This document shows positions 24,785 to 34,098 of a stretch of 64,000 bases of DNA, piece by piece (positions within the stretch are counted from its first letter, which is position 1; each line of letters opens with the position of its first letter). A program made the translations under genes and the position numbers. The notes beneath the pieces were generated by a model. That model worked only from the letters and a program-made list of their open reading frames with translations, was not told where the DNA came from and ran no database searches. The DNA lies in NCBI RefSeq assembly GCF_003696265.1, contig NZ_RFFH01000006.1, positions 186,001 through 250,000 on the forward strand, read 5' to 3'. The DNA is from Nocardia stercoris (GTDB taxonomy: Bacteria > Actinomycetota > Actinomycetes > Mycobacteriales > Mycobacteriaceae).

Positions 24785-26350
24785 TCACTCCCATTCGATG
24801 GTCCCCGGCGGCTTGCTCGTCACGTCGAGCACCACGCGGTTGACCTCCGCCACCTCGTTGGTGATGCGAGTGGAGATCCGTTCCAGGACGTCGTAGGGCA
24901 GCCGGGTCCAGTCCGCGGTCATGGCGTCCTCGCTGGAGACCGGGCGCAGCACGATCGGGTGGCCGTAGGTGCGGCCGTCGCCCTGCACGCCGACGCTGCG
25001 CACGTCGGCCAGCAGCACCACCGGGCACTGCCAGATCTGGCCGTCCAGCCCGGCCGCGGTCAGTTCCTCGCGGGCGATGGCGTCGGCCTGGCGCAGCAGC
25101 TCCAGCCGGTCGTGGGTGACCTCGCCGACGATGCGGATCGCCAGACCCGGGCCGGGGAACGGCTGGCGGCCGACGATCTCCTCGGGCAGCCCGAGCTCGC
25201 GGCCCACCGCGCGGACCTCGTCCTTGAACAGCAGCCGCAGCGGCTCGACGAGCTGGAACTCCAGGTCGTCAGGCAGGCCGCCGACATTGTGGTGGCTCTT
25301 GATGTTCGCGGTGCCGGTACCCCCACCGGACTCCACGACGTCCGGGTACAGGGTGCCCTGGACCAGGAACTCGACCGAATCATCGGTCGTGCCGGTGGTT
25401 TTCACGACCTCGGCGACCGCGTCCTCGAAGGAGCGGATGAACTCCCGGCCGATGATCTTGCGCTTCTCCTCCGGGTCGCTGACGCCCTTCAGCTCACCCA
25501 GGAACTTGTCCACCGCGTCCACGGTGACCAGGTTGGCGCCGGTGGCGTTGACGAAGTCGCGCTGCACCTGCTCGCGCTCCCCGGCCCGCAGCAGGCCGTG
25601 GTCGACGAACACACAGGTCAGCCGGTCGCCGATGGCGCGCTGCACCAGCGCGGCCGCCACCGCCGAGTCCACACCGCCGGACAGGCCGCAGATGGCGTGG
25701 CCGTCACCGATCTGCGCGCGCACGCCCTCGATCAGCGCCTCGGCGATATTGGCCGGGGTCCAGGCGGCCGGGATACCGGCCAGCTCGTGCAGGAAGCGGC
25801 TCAGCACCTGCTGGCCGTGCGGCGAATGCAGCACCTCCGGGTGGTACTGGACGCCGGCGAGTTTGCGGGCCCGGTTCTCGAAGGCCGCGACCGGCGCGCC
25901 CGCGGTGGTACCGGTGACCTCGAAGCCTTCGGGCGCGTCGGTGACCGCGTCCCCGTGGCTCATCCACACCGGGTGCACGGTCGGCAGGCCGCCGTGCAGC
26001 ACACCGCCGTCGATGTTCACCTCGGTGCGGCCGTATTCGCGGGTCCCGGTGTGGGCGACGGTGCCGCCCAGCGCCTGCGCCATGGCCTGGAAGCCGTAGC
26101 AGATACCGAACACCGGCACGTCGAGGTCGAACAGCCGCGGGTCCAGTTGCGGTGCGCCGTCGGCGTACACGCTGGACGGTCCGCCGGACAGGATGACCGC
26201 GGCGGGCTGCCGCTCGGCGATCTCCTCGACGGTCATGGTGTGCGGAACCACCTCGGAGTACACGCTGCATTCGCGCACCCGCCGCGCGATCAACTGCGCA
26301 TACTGCGCCCCGAAGTCGACGACGAGTACTGGACGCTGAGAATCTGCCAC
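24785..26350 (-). CDS. guaA: GMP synthase (glutamine-hydrolysing)
   Basis: 521 residues. Class I glutamine amidotransferase domain with Cys84 (FGICYGFQ), His170 and Glu172 (YHPEV); ATP pyrophosphatase domain with the PP-loop SGGVDS at 224-229; C-terminal dimerisation domain ending in the conserved GTIEWE. It converts XMP, ATP and glutamine to GMP and completes the pathway started by GuaB2. The 3' end, which codes for the conserved tail, is present in two more copies just downstream (24690-24779). The region upstream of the start (26351-26558) holds no gene. Confidence 0.97.
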   Translation of the reverse strand: MADSQRPVLVVDFGAQYAQLIARRVRECSVYSEVVPHTMTVEEIAERQPAAVILSGGPSSVYADGAPQLDPRLFDLDVPVFGICYGFQAMAQALGGTVAHTGTREYGRTEVNIDGGVLHGGLPTVHPVWMSHGDAVTDAPEGFEVTGTTAGAPVAAFENRARKLAGVQYHPEVLHSPHGQQVLSRFLHELAGIPAAWTPANIAEALIEGVRAQIGDGHAICGLSGGVDSAVAAALVQRAIGDRLTCVFVDHGLLRAGEREQVQRDFVNATGANLVTVDAVDKFLGELKGVSDPEEKRKIIGREFIRSFEDAVAEVVKTTGTTDDSVEFLVQGTLYPDVVESGGGTGTANIKSHHNVGGLPDDLEFQLVEPLRLLFKDEVRAVGRELGLPEEIVGRQPFPGPGLAIRIVGEVTHDRLELLRQADAIAREELTAAGLDGQIWQCPVVLLADVRSVGVQGDGRTYGHPIVLRPVSSEDAMTADWTRLPYDVLERISTRITNEVAEVNRVVLDVTSKPPGTIEWE

Positions 26351-26545
26351 CGGGACAGTCTAGGCGGGTCCGAGTCCGGGGCCGGAGGCGGTAGCGAAGC
26401 GTGACCACGCAGGCCCCCGCGGGACCGTCCGAGCGGGCGCAGCGGGCTCGCGCGGCGGCCCGGAGGTGATAGCGGAGCGTTCGCAGCCCGCAGCACTCGG
26501 GTCCGAGAATTACTCCGAGCCTCGAGCGATGTCGGCATGTGCAAG

Positions 26546-26551
26546 TACACT
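26546..26551 (+). promoter_or_regulatory. -10 element TACACT of the alpha/beta hydrolase (leaderless)
   Basis: TACACT fits TANNNT and ends seven bases before GTG 26559. There is no ribosome binding site at that GTG. Confidence 0.55.
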
Positions 26552-26558
26552 CGGCGCC

Positions 26559-27401
26559 GTGCCATTCGCCCGTGCGATCGATGCCGAAATCCATTACGAG
26601 GACAGCGGTGGCACGGGTCCGGTCGTCTTACTCGGGCACGAATTCTGTATGGACGCGACCATGTTCGTCGCGCAGACCGCCGCGCTGGCACCCGAGTTCC
26701 GGGTCGTCGCGTGGGATGCCCGCGGGCACGGGCACACTCGCGACGAAGGCCTGCCCTTCACCTATTGGACCGCGGCCCGCGACGCGCTCACCGTCCTGGA
26801 TCAGCTCGGCGTCGAACGGGCCGTGATCGGCGGCACCTCCCAGGGCGGCTTCAGCGCGCTGCGCACGGCCCTGCTGGCACCCGACCGGGTCGACGGCCTG
26901 GTCCTCATCGCCACCGAAGCGCACGGCGCCACCGAGGAGGAACTCGAGTCGGCCCACCGCTTCCTGGATCGCTGGCACGAACCGGGCGCCCGCCGCGCTC
27001 TCGCCGAGTACCTGGCCGAATGGCTGATCGGCGACGATGACTGGTACCGCGACATCTGGGTCCGCCGCTGGCTGATCCGCAACCCCCTGGTGAGCGAGGC
27101 CGCCGCCGGCTGCCTGCTCGGCCGCGACTCGATCGTCCACCGCCTCAACGAGATACGTTGCCCCGCACTGGTAATCCATCCGACCCGGGCCGGCATACCC
27201 CACGACCACATCCAAGCGCTCGCCGCCGGTCTGGTCGGCTCCCGCTACCTGGAAGTCGCCGATGCGCACCAGGCAGTCACCATGACCCATCCAGAGGTGA
27301 TCAACACCGCCCTGCGCGCCTTCCTGCGCGATACGGTCCCACCGGCCCAGCGCTACAACCCGACGACCGGCAACCTGCCGATAGTCCAAAGCACCGACTG
27401 A
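26559..27401 (+). CDS. Alpha/beta hydrolase
   Basis: 280 residues from GTG 26559. Oxyanion region LGHEFCMDATMF, nucleophile elbow GGTSQGG with the catalytic serine near 100, and catalytic histidine in ADAHQAVTM near 244. The cysteine beside the oxyanion motif and the Gln after the nucleophile are typical of a haloperoxidase/esterase-like subgroup; the substrate is unknown. It lies between guaA (divergent) and guaB3 (convergent) with no visible link to purines. Confidence 0.82.
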   Translation: MPFARAIDAEIHYEDSGGTGPVVLLGHEFCMDATMFVAQTAALAPEFRVVAWDARGHGHTRDEGLPFTYWTAARDALTVLDQLGVERAVIGGTSQGGFSALRTALLAPDRVDGLVLIATEAHGATEEELESAHRFLDRWHEPGARRALAEYLAEWLIGDDDWYRDIWVRRWLIRNPLVSEAAAGCLLGRDSIVHRLNEIRCPALVIHPTRAGIPHDHIQALAAGLVGSRYLEVADAHQAVTMTHPEVINTALRAFLRDTVPPAQRYNPTTGNLPIVQSTD

Positions 27402-27564
27402 CGGAACCCGAGCGTCTTCTCCCCGAACGCAACAACTGATTTCGTGCGGGCCGGGTAACTCCCCGGGTACGCCCGAAATCGCCGTCCATTCAAACCGCCG
27501 CCGAGCGTGCCCGACCCCAAAGGCACCCGAGCCGCGCCAAAAACGCGGGGAGGCGGGCAGGCGC

Positions 27565-28698
27565 TCAGGCGCGGACGCTGAGGCCGACCTTCTGGAACTC
27601 CTTCAGCTCCTGATACCCCGCCTTCGCCATCGACCGGCGCAGACCACCGACCAGGTTGGTCGACCCCCACGGGTCGCTGGAGGGACCGAACAGCACCTGG
27701 TGCAGCGACGTGCGCTCGTCGGCGTCGGCGTACTTCAGCAGCGCACCACGCGGCACCGACGGATGCGCGGCGGCGGACGGCCAGTACCAGCCGCGGCCGG
27801 GCGCCTCGGCGGCCAGCGACAGCGGCAGACCGAGCATGGCGGCGTCGGCACCGCAGGCGATGGCCTTGGCCAGCTGCCCGGAGGTGACGATGTCGCCGTC
27901 GGCGATCACGTGCACGTACCGGCCGCCGGTCTCGTCGAGGTAATCGCGGCGGGCCGCGGCGGCGTCGGCGATCGCGGTCGCCATCGGCACACCGACACCG
28001 AGCACCTCACCGGTGGTGGTAGCGCCCGGGGTCGAGCCGTAGCCGACGATCACGCCGGCGGCACCGGTCCGCATCAGGTGCAGCGCGGTGCGGTGGTCAC
28101 TTACCCCGCCGGCCACCACGGGCACGTCGAGGTCGGCGATGAAGGTCTTCAGGTTCAGCGGCTCGCCCGCGCCCACGTGCTCGGCGGAGATCATGGTGCC
28201 GTGCACCACCAGCAGGTCGATCCCGGCCTGCACCAGCGACGGGGTGAGCGCCTGGGCGTTCTGCGGGCTGACCCGCACCGCCACGGTCACCCCGGCGGCC
28301 CGGACCTGGGCCACGGCGGCGGCCAGCAGTTCCGGCTGCATCGGCGCGGCGTGCAGCTCCTGCAGCAGCTTGACGGCGGCCTCGGCGCCTTCCTTCTCGT
28401 CGACCTCGATCAGGCGGTCGATGCAGCCGGCCACGTCGGCGTGCCGGGCCCACAGGCCCTCACCGTTGATCACACCCAGGCCGCCGAGCTTGCCGAGCTC
28501 GATGGCGAACTCGGGCGACATGAGGGCGTCGGTCGGGTGCGCGACCAGCGGGATGTCGAACCGGTAGGCGTCGAGCTGCCAGGCCACCGACACCTGCTGC
28601 GACGACCTGGTCCGGCGCGAGGGGACGATGTCGACGTCGTCCAGCTCGTAGGTACGCCGAGCGGTCCGGCCCATGCCGATCTCGACCATGTCGCGCAC
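27565..28698 (-). CDS. guaB3: GuaB3, IMP dehydrogenase family protein
   Basis: 377 residues. It lacks the CBS domains of GuaB2 and matches the actinobacterial IMP dehydrogenase-related group (MVEIGMGRTARRTYELDD start; IVPSRRTRSS; GGVSDHRTALHLMRTGA phosphate site). GTG 28698 is chosen because AGGAG lies six bases before it; ATG 28689 is the alternative. The classic catalytic Cys loop GSICTTR is replaced by YGSTPGATTTGEV, so IMPDH activity is doubtful. Recent work on such proteins suggests a role other than IMP oxidation, which I cannot judge here. guaB2 is 244 bases upstream on the same strand. Confidence 0.92.
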   Translation of the reverse strand: MRDMVEIGMGRTARRTYELDDVDIVPSRRTRSSQQVSVAWQLDAYRFDIPLVAHPTDALMSPEFAIELGKLGGLGVINGEGLWARHADVAGCIDRLIEVDEKEGAEAAVKLLQELHAAPMQPELLAAAVAQVRAAGVTVAVRVSPQNAQALTPSLVQAGIDLLVVHGTMISAEHVGAGEPLNLKTFIADLDVPVVAGGVSDHRTALHLMRTGAAGVIVGYGSTPGATTTGEVLGVGVPMATAIADAAAARRDYLDETGGRYVHVIADGDIVTSGQLAKAIACGADAAMLGLPLSLAAEAPGRGWYWPSAAAHPSVPRGALLKYADADERTSLHQVLFGPSSDPWGSTNLVGGLRRSMAKAGYQELKEFQKVGLSVRA

Positions 28699-28942
28699 GT
28701 GGATCTCCTGTGTTCTGGCCACCCTCGTGGCGGAATATTCGTTCGCGGCCGGCAACCGGCGCGCAGCCGTGTGTCGCCGGAGCGCACAGCCGTGCAGCCC
28801 GGTAGGACACCCTCGAGCACTCTTGCCGATCGGGCACCTCGATGACTACCCGCGATCGGATTCGGTCACACCTGCGCCCACGGCCGTCCTCGGCCGCCAC
28901 GCCGCTCACCTGCGGTCGCAGGCGCGGCGTACCGGTCACATG

Positions 28943-30484
28943 TTACTGACGGCCCGTGTAGTTGGGCGCTTCCACCGTCATGGTGATGTCGTGCGGGTGG
29001 CTCTCCTTCAGACCCGCGGCCGTGATCTGCACGAACTGCTTCTCCTGCAGATCGGCCACGGTCTGCGAGCCGGTGTAGCCCATGGCCGCCCGCAGGCCGC
29101 CGACCAGCTGGTGGATGACCTGGTTGACCGGGCCCCGGAACGGCACCCGGCCCTCGATGCCCTCGGGAACCAGCTTGTCCTCGTTGAGCACGTCGTCCTG
29201 GAAGTAGCGGTCCTTGGAGTAGGACTTGGCCTGGCCGCGGCCCTGCATGGCGCCCAGCGAGCCCATGCCGCGGTAGCTCTTGAACTGCTTGCCGCCCACC
29301 AGGATCAGCTCGCCCGGCGACTCGGCGGTACCGGCCAGCAGCGAGCCCAGCATGACCGTGGAGGCACCGGCCGCGATGGCCTTGGCCACGTCACCGGAGA
29401 ACTGGACGCCACCGTCGGCGATCACCGGCACACCGTGCGGCTTGCAGGCCGCCACAGCTTCGAGGATCGCGGTGATCTGCGGGGCACCGACACCGGCGAC
29501 CACGCGGGTGGTGCAGATCGAGCCGGGGCCGACCCCGACCTTGACCGCGTCCACACCGGCCTCGACCAGTGCGGCCGCGCCGCCCCGGGTGGCGACGTTG
29601 CCGCCGACGATCTGGATCCGGTCGCCGACCTCGGCCTTGAGCTTGGCCACCATCTGCAGCACCTGGACCTGGTGGCCGTGCGCGGTGTCGACGATCAGCA
29701 CGTCGACGCCGGCGTCCCGCAAAGTCATTGCGCGCGACCAGGAGTCCTCACCGACACCGACCGCGGCGCCGACGAGCAGCCGGCCGTCGCGGTCCTTGGT
29801 GGCGTTCGGGTACTGGTCGGTCTTGACGAAGTCCTTGACGGTGATCAGCCCGCGCAGGCGGCCGTTGCCGTCCACGATCGGCAGCTTCTCGACCTTGTGC
29901 CGGCGCAGCAGGCCCAGCGCGGCCTCGGCGGTGACGCCCTCGCGCGCGGTGATCAGCGGCGCCCGGGTCATGACCTCTTCGACCCGGCGATCCTGGTCCA
30001 CCTCGAAGCGCATGTCGCGGTTGGTGATGATGCCGACCAGCTCACCGGTCTCGTCGACGACCGGCAGACCCGAGATGCGGTAGCGGGCGCACATGGCGTC
30101 GACCTCGGCGAGCGTGTCGCCGGGACGGCAGGTGACCGGGTTGGTGACCATGCCGGCCTCGGAGCGCTTCACCGTCTCCACCTGGGCGGCCTGCTCGGCG
30201 GCGGACAGGTTGCGGTGCAGCACGCCCATACCGCCGGCCCTGGCCATGGCGATCGCCATCCGCGCCTCGGTGACGGTGTCCATGGCCGAGCTGACCAGGG
30301 GGGTACGCAGCGTGATCTCGCGCGTCAGCCGGCTGGAGGTCTCCACCGAGCTCGGGATCAGGTCGGAGGCGGCGGGCAGCAGCAGCACGTCGTCGAACGT
30401 GAGGCCCAGCATCGCGATCTTGTTGGGGTCGTCGCCACCGGTGTGGGGCCGGAGAGCGTGTTCGCCCACCACGGGACTAGTCAT
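28943..30484 (-). CDS. guaB2: Inosine-5'-monophosphate dehydrogenase
   Basis: 513 residues. TIM-barrel enzyme with two CBS domains inserted at about 112-228 and the catalytic loop GSICTTR with Cys324. It oxidises IMP to XMP with NAD+, the rate-limiting step to guanine nucleotides. GGAGG lies ten bases before ATG 30484. The 402-base gap upstream (30485-30886) holds a perfect 19-base palindrome at 30671-30689 and no gene. Confidence 0.97.
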   Translation of the reverse strand: MTSPVVGEHALRPHTGGDDPNKIAMLGLTFDDVLLLPAASDLIPSSVETSSRLTREITLRTPLVSSAMDTVTEARMAIAMARAGGMGVLHRNLSAAEQAAQVETVKRSEAGMVTNPVTCRPGDTLAEVDAMCARYRISGLPVVDETGELVGIITNRDMRFEVDQDRRVEEVMTRAPLITAREGVTAEAALGLLRRHKVEKLPIVDGNGRLRGLITVKDFVKTDQYPNATKDRDGRLLVGAAVGVGEDSWSRAMTLRDAGVDVLIVDTAHGHQVQVLQMVAKLKAEVGDRIQIVGGNVATRGGAAALVEAGVDAVKVGVGPGSICTTRVVAGVGAPQITAILEAVAACKPHGVPVIADGGVQFSGDVAKAIAAGASTVMLGSLLAGTAESPGELILVGGKQFKSYRGMGSLGAMQGRGQAKSYSKDRYFQDDVLNEDKLVPEGIEGRVPFRGPVNQVIHQLVGGLRAAMGYTGSQTVADLQEKQFVQITAAGLKESHPHDITMTVEAPNYTGRQ

Positions 30485-30670
30485 CGGATCGACCCCTCCT
30501 GGACCTCGAAAGCAACGACCCGGGGCGCTCCGGATCGTGGACAGCTACACGGATAGCGGACGACCGGACACGTGGCCCGGTCTCTGCTTCGACAATGGTA
30601 TCGGCCCGGAAATTCCGGGAGTCAGCGGCCGGGAACCGGTGTTGCCTCGGCCACACCGCAACCGTACCCA

Positions 30671-30689
30671 GCCCGAAACGGTTTCGGGC
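30671..30689. promoter_or_regulatory. Perfect palindrome between guaB2 and the DUF5319 gene
   Basis: GCCCGAAAC-G-GTTTCGGGC, two 9-base arms around one base, in the divergent gap 187 bases before guaB2. An 18-base core (CCGAAACGGTTTCGGGCA, 30673-30690) recurs with one change at 38876-38893, in the groES/Hsp70-like gap. It may be an operator. Confidence 0.45.
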
Positions 30690-30874
30690 AAACCAGTGGC
30701 CGACGGGCCACCGCCGCGCGCGTCCCGCCGGACGGGACCGGCATCGTCCCTGCACAGACGCCGATCGGGGTGCCGCCACGCGCGGACAGCAAATCTCGGG
30801 CACCATGACCTGCGCAACCGGACAAGGTGGCGGCAAATTGACTCGAGCGCTGGCGCAGAGCCCCCTCGGATGCG

Positions 30875-30880
30875 TACCGT
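30875..30880 (+). promoter_or_regulatory. -10 element TACCGT of the DUF5319 gene (leaderless)
   Basis: TACCGT fits TANNNT and ends six bases before GTG 30887, without a ribosome binding site. Confidence 0.5.
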
Positions 30881-30886
30881 GGGACT

Positions 30887-31300
30887 GTGCGTGACCATCT
30901 ACCACCTGGCCTGCCGCCGGATCCGTTTGCCGGAGATCCCTCCGACCCGTCGGCCGCGCTCGATGCCATCGAGCCGGGGGAGCCGCTGGATCCACACGAG
31001 CGGCTCGCCGTCGAGGAAGATCTCGCCGATCTCGCGGTGTACGAAGCGCTGCTCGCACACCGGGGCATCCGCGGTCTCGTGGTCAGCTGCGAGGACTGTC
31101 GGCAGGATCACTACCACGACTGGGACATGCTGCGGGCCAACCTGCTGCAGCTCCTGGTCGACGGCACCGTGCGCCCGCACGAGCCCGCCTACGACCCGAC
31201 GCCCGAGGCGTACGTCACCTGGGACTACTGCCGCGGTTACGCCGACGCGTCGATGAACGAGGCGCTGCACGGCGGTGACTTCGACGGCTTCGAGGTCTGA
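30887..31300 (+). CDS. DUF5319 family protein (Rv3412-like)
   Basis: 137 residues, acidic and soluble. The C-terminal half has a conserved Cys/Asp/His/Tyr-rich core (VSCEDCRQDHYHDWDML, then TWDYCRGYADASMNEA), which could bind a metal. Function is unknown. The gene keeps the M. tuberculosis order, facing rsdA-sigD across a strong terminator. Confidence 0.85.
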   Translation: MRDHLPPGLPPDPFAGDPSDPSAALDAIEPGEPLDPHERLAVEEDLADLAVYEALLAHRGIRGLVVSCEDCRQDHYHDWDMLRANLLQLLVDGTVRPHEPAYDPTPEAYVTWDYCRGYADASMNEALHGGDFDGFEV

Positions 31301-31315
31301 CACCCCCCACAGTCA

Positions 31316-31356
31316 CGACGAAGGCCCGACCACCATCGGTGGTCGGGCCTTCGTCG
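31316..31356. terminator. Bidirectional hairpin terminator
   Basis: A perfect 19-base-pair stem (31316-31334 with 31338-31356) with a 3-base loop, between the DUF5319 gene and the convergent rsdA. Confidence 0.85.
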
Positions 31357-31391
31357 GTTGCGGCGGAAGGTTCCGCCCGGGTCGGCGCCCG

Positions 31392-32525
31392 TTAACGCGG
31401 AGCGATGTCCGGCATGAGGTTGCTGATCGACGGCACGGTGGTCGGCACGACCGAATGCGTAGCCGGCGAATCTCCCGGGGCCGGCGCGGGTGCCGGAGCC
31501 GGCGCCGGTGCCTCGCTCGGGGTCGACGGCTTGGCCGGCACCGTGGCCTGCGACGGGGTGGCCGGCGAACCGGGCCCCCCGGACGGCAGGTCGACGCTGG
31601 ACGACGGCAGCGGAATCGGAGTGTGCGGCAGCGGGTTGGTGGGGCTGCCCGGTTCTACGCCGCCGGTCTCCGATCCGGGCAGCGCCGGATTGGACGGCTC
31701 GCCACCGGACATCACCGACGCGTCCGTCGAAGGCTTGCCGCTCGGCGTGGCCGCGGGATTGGGCCGGCCCGAGGAACCCGGGACGTTCGGCGTGGTCGCC
31801 ACCGGCGAGGTCACCGACGGTGTCGTGAACAGCGGGGGCAGCGCCGCGGCCGCCGCCGGTGCCAGCGACTGCAACTGCTGGCGGATCTGCGCCCAGCGGT
31901 CGCCCAGTTCCCTCTTGCGGTTGCCGTCGTTGATCTGGGTCGCGTTGTCGGCCGCGCTCTCCATGGCGGCCTGCGCCTGGTCCGCGTGGCCGGAGTCGAT
32001 CATGGACTGCGCCCGCGACATGTCGTCGTCGGCGCGCTGTGCGATGGTGGTCTGCGCCTGCTGGCTGAAGACCACTTCCTTGACCCGCCACAGCGGGTCG
32101 CCGGGGTTCGCGTTGTAGGAGAAGGCGGTCATCCCGCCGGCGATCAGAGCCACTGCCGCCGCAGCACCCATCAATGGCCGGACCAGTCGCAGATGGCTGC
32201 CTCGATCGGCGCCGATCCGCGCCTGCCGGGCGCCGATCTCGCTCGTGACCGCGGCAACGATCGCGTCCAGATCCGGCGCTGCCGGCAACGGCTCGTCGAC
32301 GATCTCAGCCCGCCAGTTGGCCAACAATGTGGCCAGCTGGTATTCCTCGGTGCTGTCGGTCGCGACCGGCCCGTCCCCGGCTATCGCATCGATCAGAGCA
32401 TCGTCGCGGCGTACCGCCATGATGTCGACCGGCGCGTCATCCGGTGCTTCGGCGTAGGGATCGCCGTTCTGCGATCCGAGCCGCGCTTTCCAGTCGCCCC
32501 GACCGCGCTCGCCATCCCTAGCCAT
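31392..32525 (-). CDS. rsdA: Anti-sigma-D factor RsdA
   Basis: 377 residues from ATG 32525 (GTG 32534 is the in-frame alternative). The N-terminal region (about 30-70, PVDIMAVRRDDALIDAIAG) is the sigma-D binding part described for RsdA. One membrane helix lies near 117-137 (LMGAAAAVALIAGGMTAF), followed by a helical extracytoplasmic segment and a long Pro/Ser/Thr/Ala tail. In M. tuberculosis RsdA is cut and degraded to release SigD. The start overlaps the sigD stop by eight bases, so the pair is co-translated. Confidence 0.92.
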   Translation of the reverse strand: MARDGERGRGDWKARLGSQNGDPYAEAPDDAPVDIMAVRRDDALIDAIAGDGPVATDSTEEYQLATLLANWRAEIVDEPLPAAPDLDAIVAAVTSEIGARQARIGADRGSHLRLVRPLMGAAAAVALIAGGMTAFSYNANPGDPLWRVKEVVFSQQAQTTIAQRADDDMSRAQSMIDSGHADQAQAAMESAADNATQINDGNRKRELGDRWAQIRQQLQSLAPAAAAALPPLFTTPSVTSPVATTPNVPGSSGRPNPAATPSGKPSTDASVMSGGEPSNPALPGSETGGVEPGSPTNPLPHTPIPLPSSSVDLPSGGPGSPATPSQATVPAKPSTPSEAPAPAPAPAPAPGDSPATHSVVPTTVPSISNLMPDIAPR

Positions 32526-33096
32526 ACATTTCACCTGCCCTCGCCACTTGTGACTTCAGTTTCGCGAGTGCCCTGTGTTGGGCAACTCGAATGGCACCCG
32601 CCGTACTGCCCACGGCGGCTGCGGTTTCTTCTGCTGACAGACCCATCACCAGGCGGAGGATCAGAATCTCTCGGTGTTTCTCCGGCAATGTGCCGAGCAG
32701 ACTGTTCATCTGCCGGCTCGTTTCGGATTCGAGAGCGCGCTGTTCCGGCCCCTGGTCGGTGGATATGACATCTGGTACTTCGGCCATGGCGTCCGCCTTG
32801 TTACGGGCGGCATTGCGATGGGCATCGGCAACCTTGTGCGAAGCGATGCCATAGACGAAGGCCATGAAAGGCCGACCCTGATCCTGATAGCGGGGCAGGG
32901 CTGTCATCACGGCCAGGCATACCTCCTGAGCAACATCGTCGGCGGAGAGCTGCCCACGCTCCGCGGACCCGATCCGCGCGCGGCAGTAACGCACCACCAG
33001 CGGACGGATTGCCTCCAGTACCTGGGCTAGAGCCGAACGATCGCCCTGCGCGGCGGCAGCGACGGCTACGTCCAACTCCTCACCCGCATATGTCAT
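32518..33096 (-). CDS. sigD: ECF sigma factor SigD
   Basis: 192 residues from ATG 33096 (AGGA 12 bases upstream; a GTG 11 codons earlier has no ribosome site). Region 2 at about 30-95 (IRPLVVRYCRARIG and DDVAQEVCLAVMTALPRY), region 4 at about 130-180 (LPEKHREILILRLVMGLSAEETAAAVG). It is followed by its anti-sigma gene rsdA, the same order as Rv3414c-Rv3413c. In mycobacteria SigD acts in starvation/stationary-phase expression. Confidence 0.93.
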   Translation of the reverse strand: MTYAGEELDVAVAAAAQGDRSALAQVLEAIRPLVVRYCRARIGSAERGQLSADDVAQEVCLAVMTALPRYQDQGRPFMAFVYGIASHKVADAHRNAARNKADAMAEVPDVISTDQGPEQRALESETSRQMNSLLGTLPEKHREILILRLVMGLSAEETAAAVGSTAGAIRVAQHRALAKLKSQVARAGEMYG

Positions 33097-33219
33097 CGTC
33101 AGAGAGATTCCTGGCGTTACAAGTGGCACGGCCGGTCGCCCCGGACAGTGCTTCCGCCGATCGACGGAACGCGAACCACAATAGCCGCTCTGTCACCGCC
33201 GTCACGCAACAAGGGTGAT

Positions 33220-34098
33220 CTAGTGGCGGGCGAGAACATCGGGGCCGGAACGGAAGCGGCCGCCCCGAAGCGCCAGCGTATGGGCACACTCGGCGGCTTC
33301 GGCGCCGGCGGCCGCCGCGGCGCCGGGCGCGGCCGCGATCCCCGCGCGGAGCATCGCGGCCGCCCACCGCAGCGGCACCAGACCGTGCTCGGCGCAGCCG
33401 CTCGCGACCTCCTCGGCCAGTGTCCGCGAACGGGCCAGGTCCCCGGCGGCGGCCGCGGCGGCCGCGACCAGCAGTGTCGACTTGATCCGGTGGCGCACGG
33501 AGGAACTCGCGTCGGCGAGTGCGAGCGCGGCCTCCGCGTGCGTGCGCGGGTCGACGCCGGGCAGGCCACCGGCCAGGGCCGTCTCGGCGGTCACCCAGTG
33601 CCACCGCAGCAACACCCGGGCACCCACCGGCTGCGTGTCGATCAGCCGCCGGCAACGCTGCAGCAGTCGCGCCGACAGGTTCGGCCGACCGGTCCCGAGA
33701 CCGTCGGCGGCCAGCCCGGTCAGCGCGTCGCAGCGTGCCTGGGCGGCCGCGAGCGAATCCGGCGTCACCACCGCTAGCGCGGCGGCCGGGCCGTCCAGCA
33801 CGGCGGCCCGGCCGTGCCAGCCGAGCTGCCGCCACAGTGAGGCCTCGGTGCTGGTCGCCAGGGAGCGCAGCGACGGGCCGACGGCGGGCGCGCGGCGCAG
33901 TTCGGCGAGTTCGGCGCGGGCGGCCGCATAGTGACCCTGACCACCCAGGACCACGGCCCGCAGCCACGATTCCGCCGGGTTCACGGCTACCGGCAATTCC
34001 GCAGCAGCGCAGCCGGGCCGGGCGCCGAAGGCGGCCGCCACGAGCTCGGGACGCACCTGATCAGCCGGTACGGCGGCCGGGAGGAAGGACAGATCCAT
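33220..34098 (-). CDS. Conserved hypothetical protein, TPR-like helical repeats (Rv3415c-like)
   Basis: 292 residues, almost entirely Ala/Leu/Arg-rich helices in pairs (for example GQGHYAAARAELAELRR and DLARSRTLAEEVASGC), consistent with a TPR-like solenoid. No signal peptide or catalytic motif. Position between sigD and whiB3 matches Rv3415c. Function unknown; a scaffold role is only a guess. Confidence 0.75.
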   Translation of the reverse strand: MDLSFLPAAVPADQVRPELVAAAFGARPGCAAAELPVAVNPAESWLRAVVLGGQGHYAAARAELAELRRAPAVGPSLRSLATSTEASLWRQLGWHGRAAVLDGPAAALAVVTPDSLAAAQARCDALTGLAADGLGTGRPNLSARLLQRCRRLIDTQPVGARVLLRWHWVTAETALAGGLPGVDPRTHAEAALALADASSSVRHRIKSTLLVAAAAAAAGDLARSRTLAEEVASGCAEHGLVPLRWAAAMLRAGIAAAPGAAAAAGAEAAECAHTLALRGGRFRSGPDVLARH

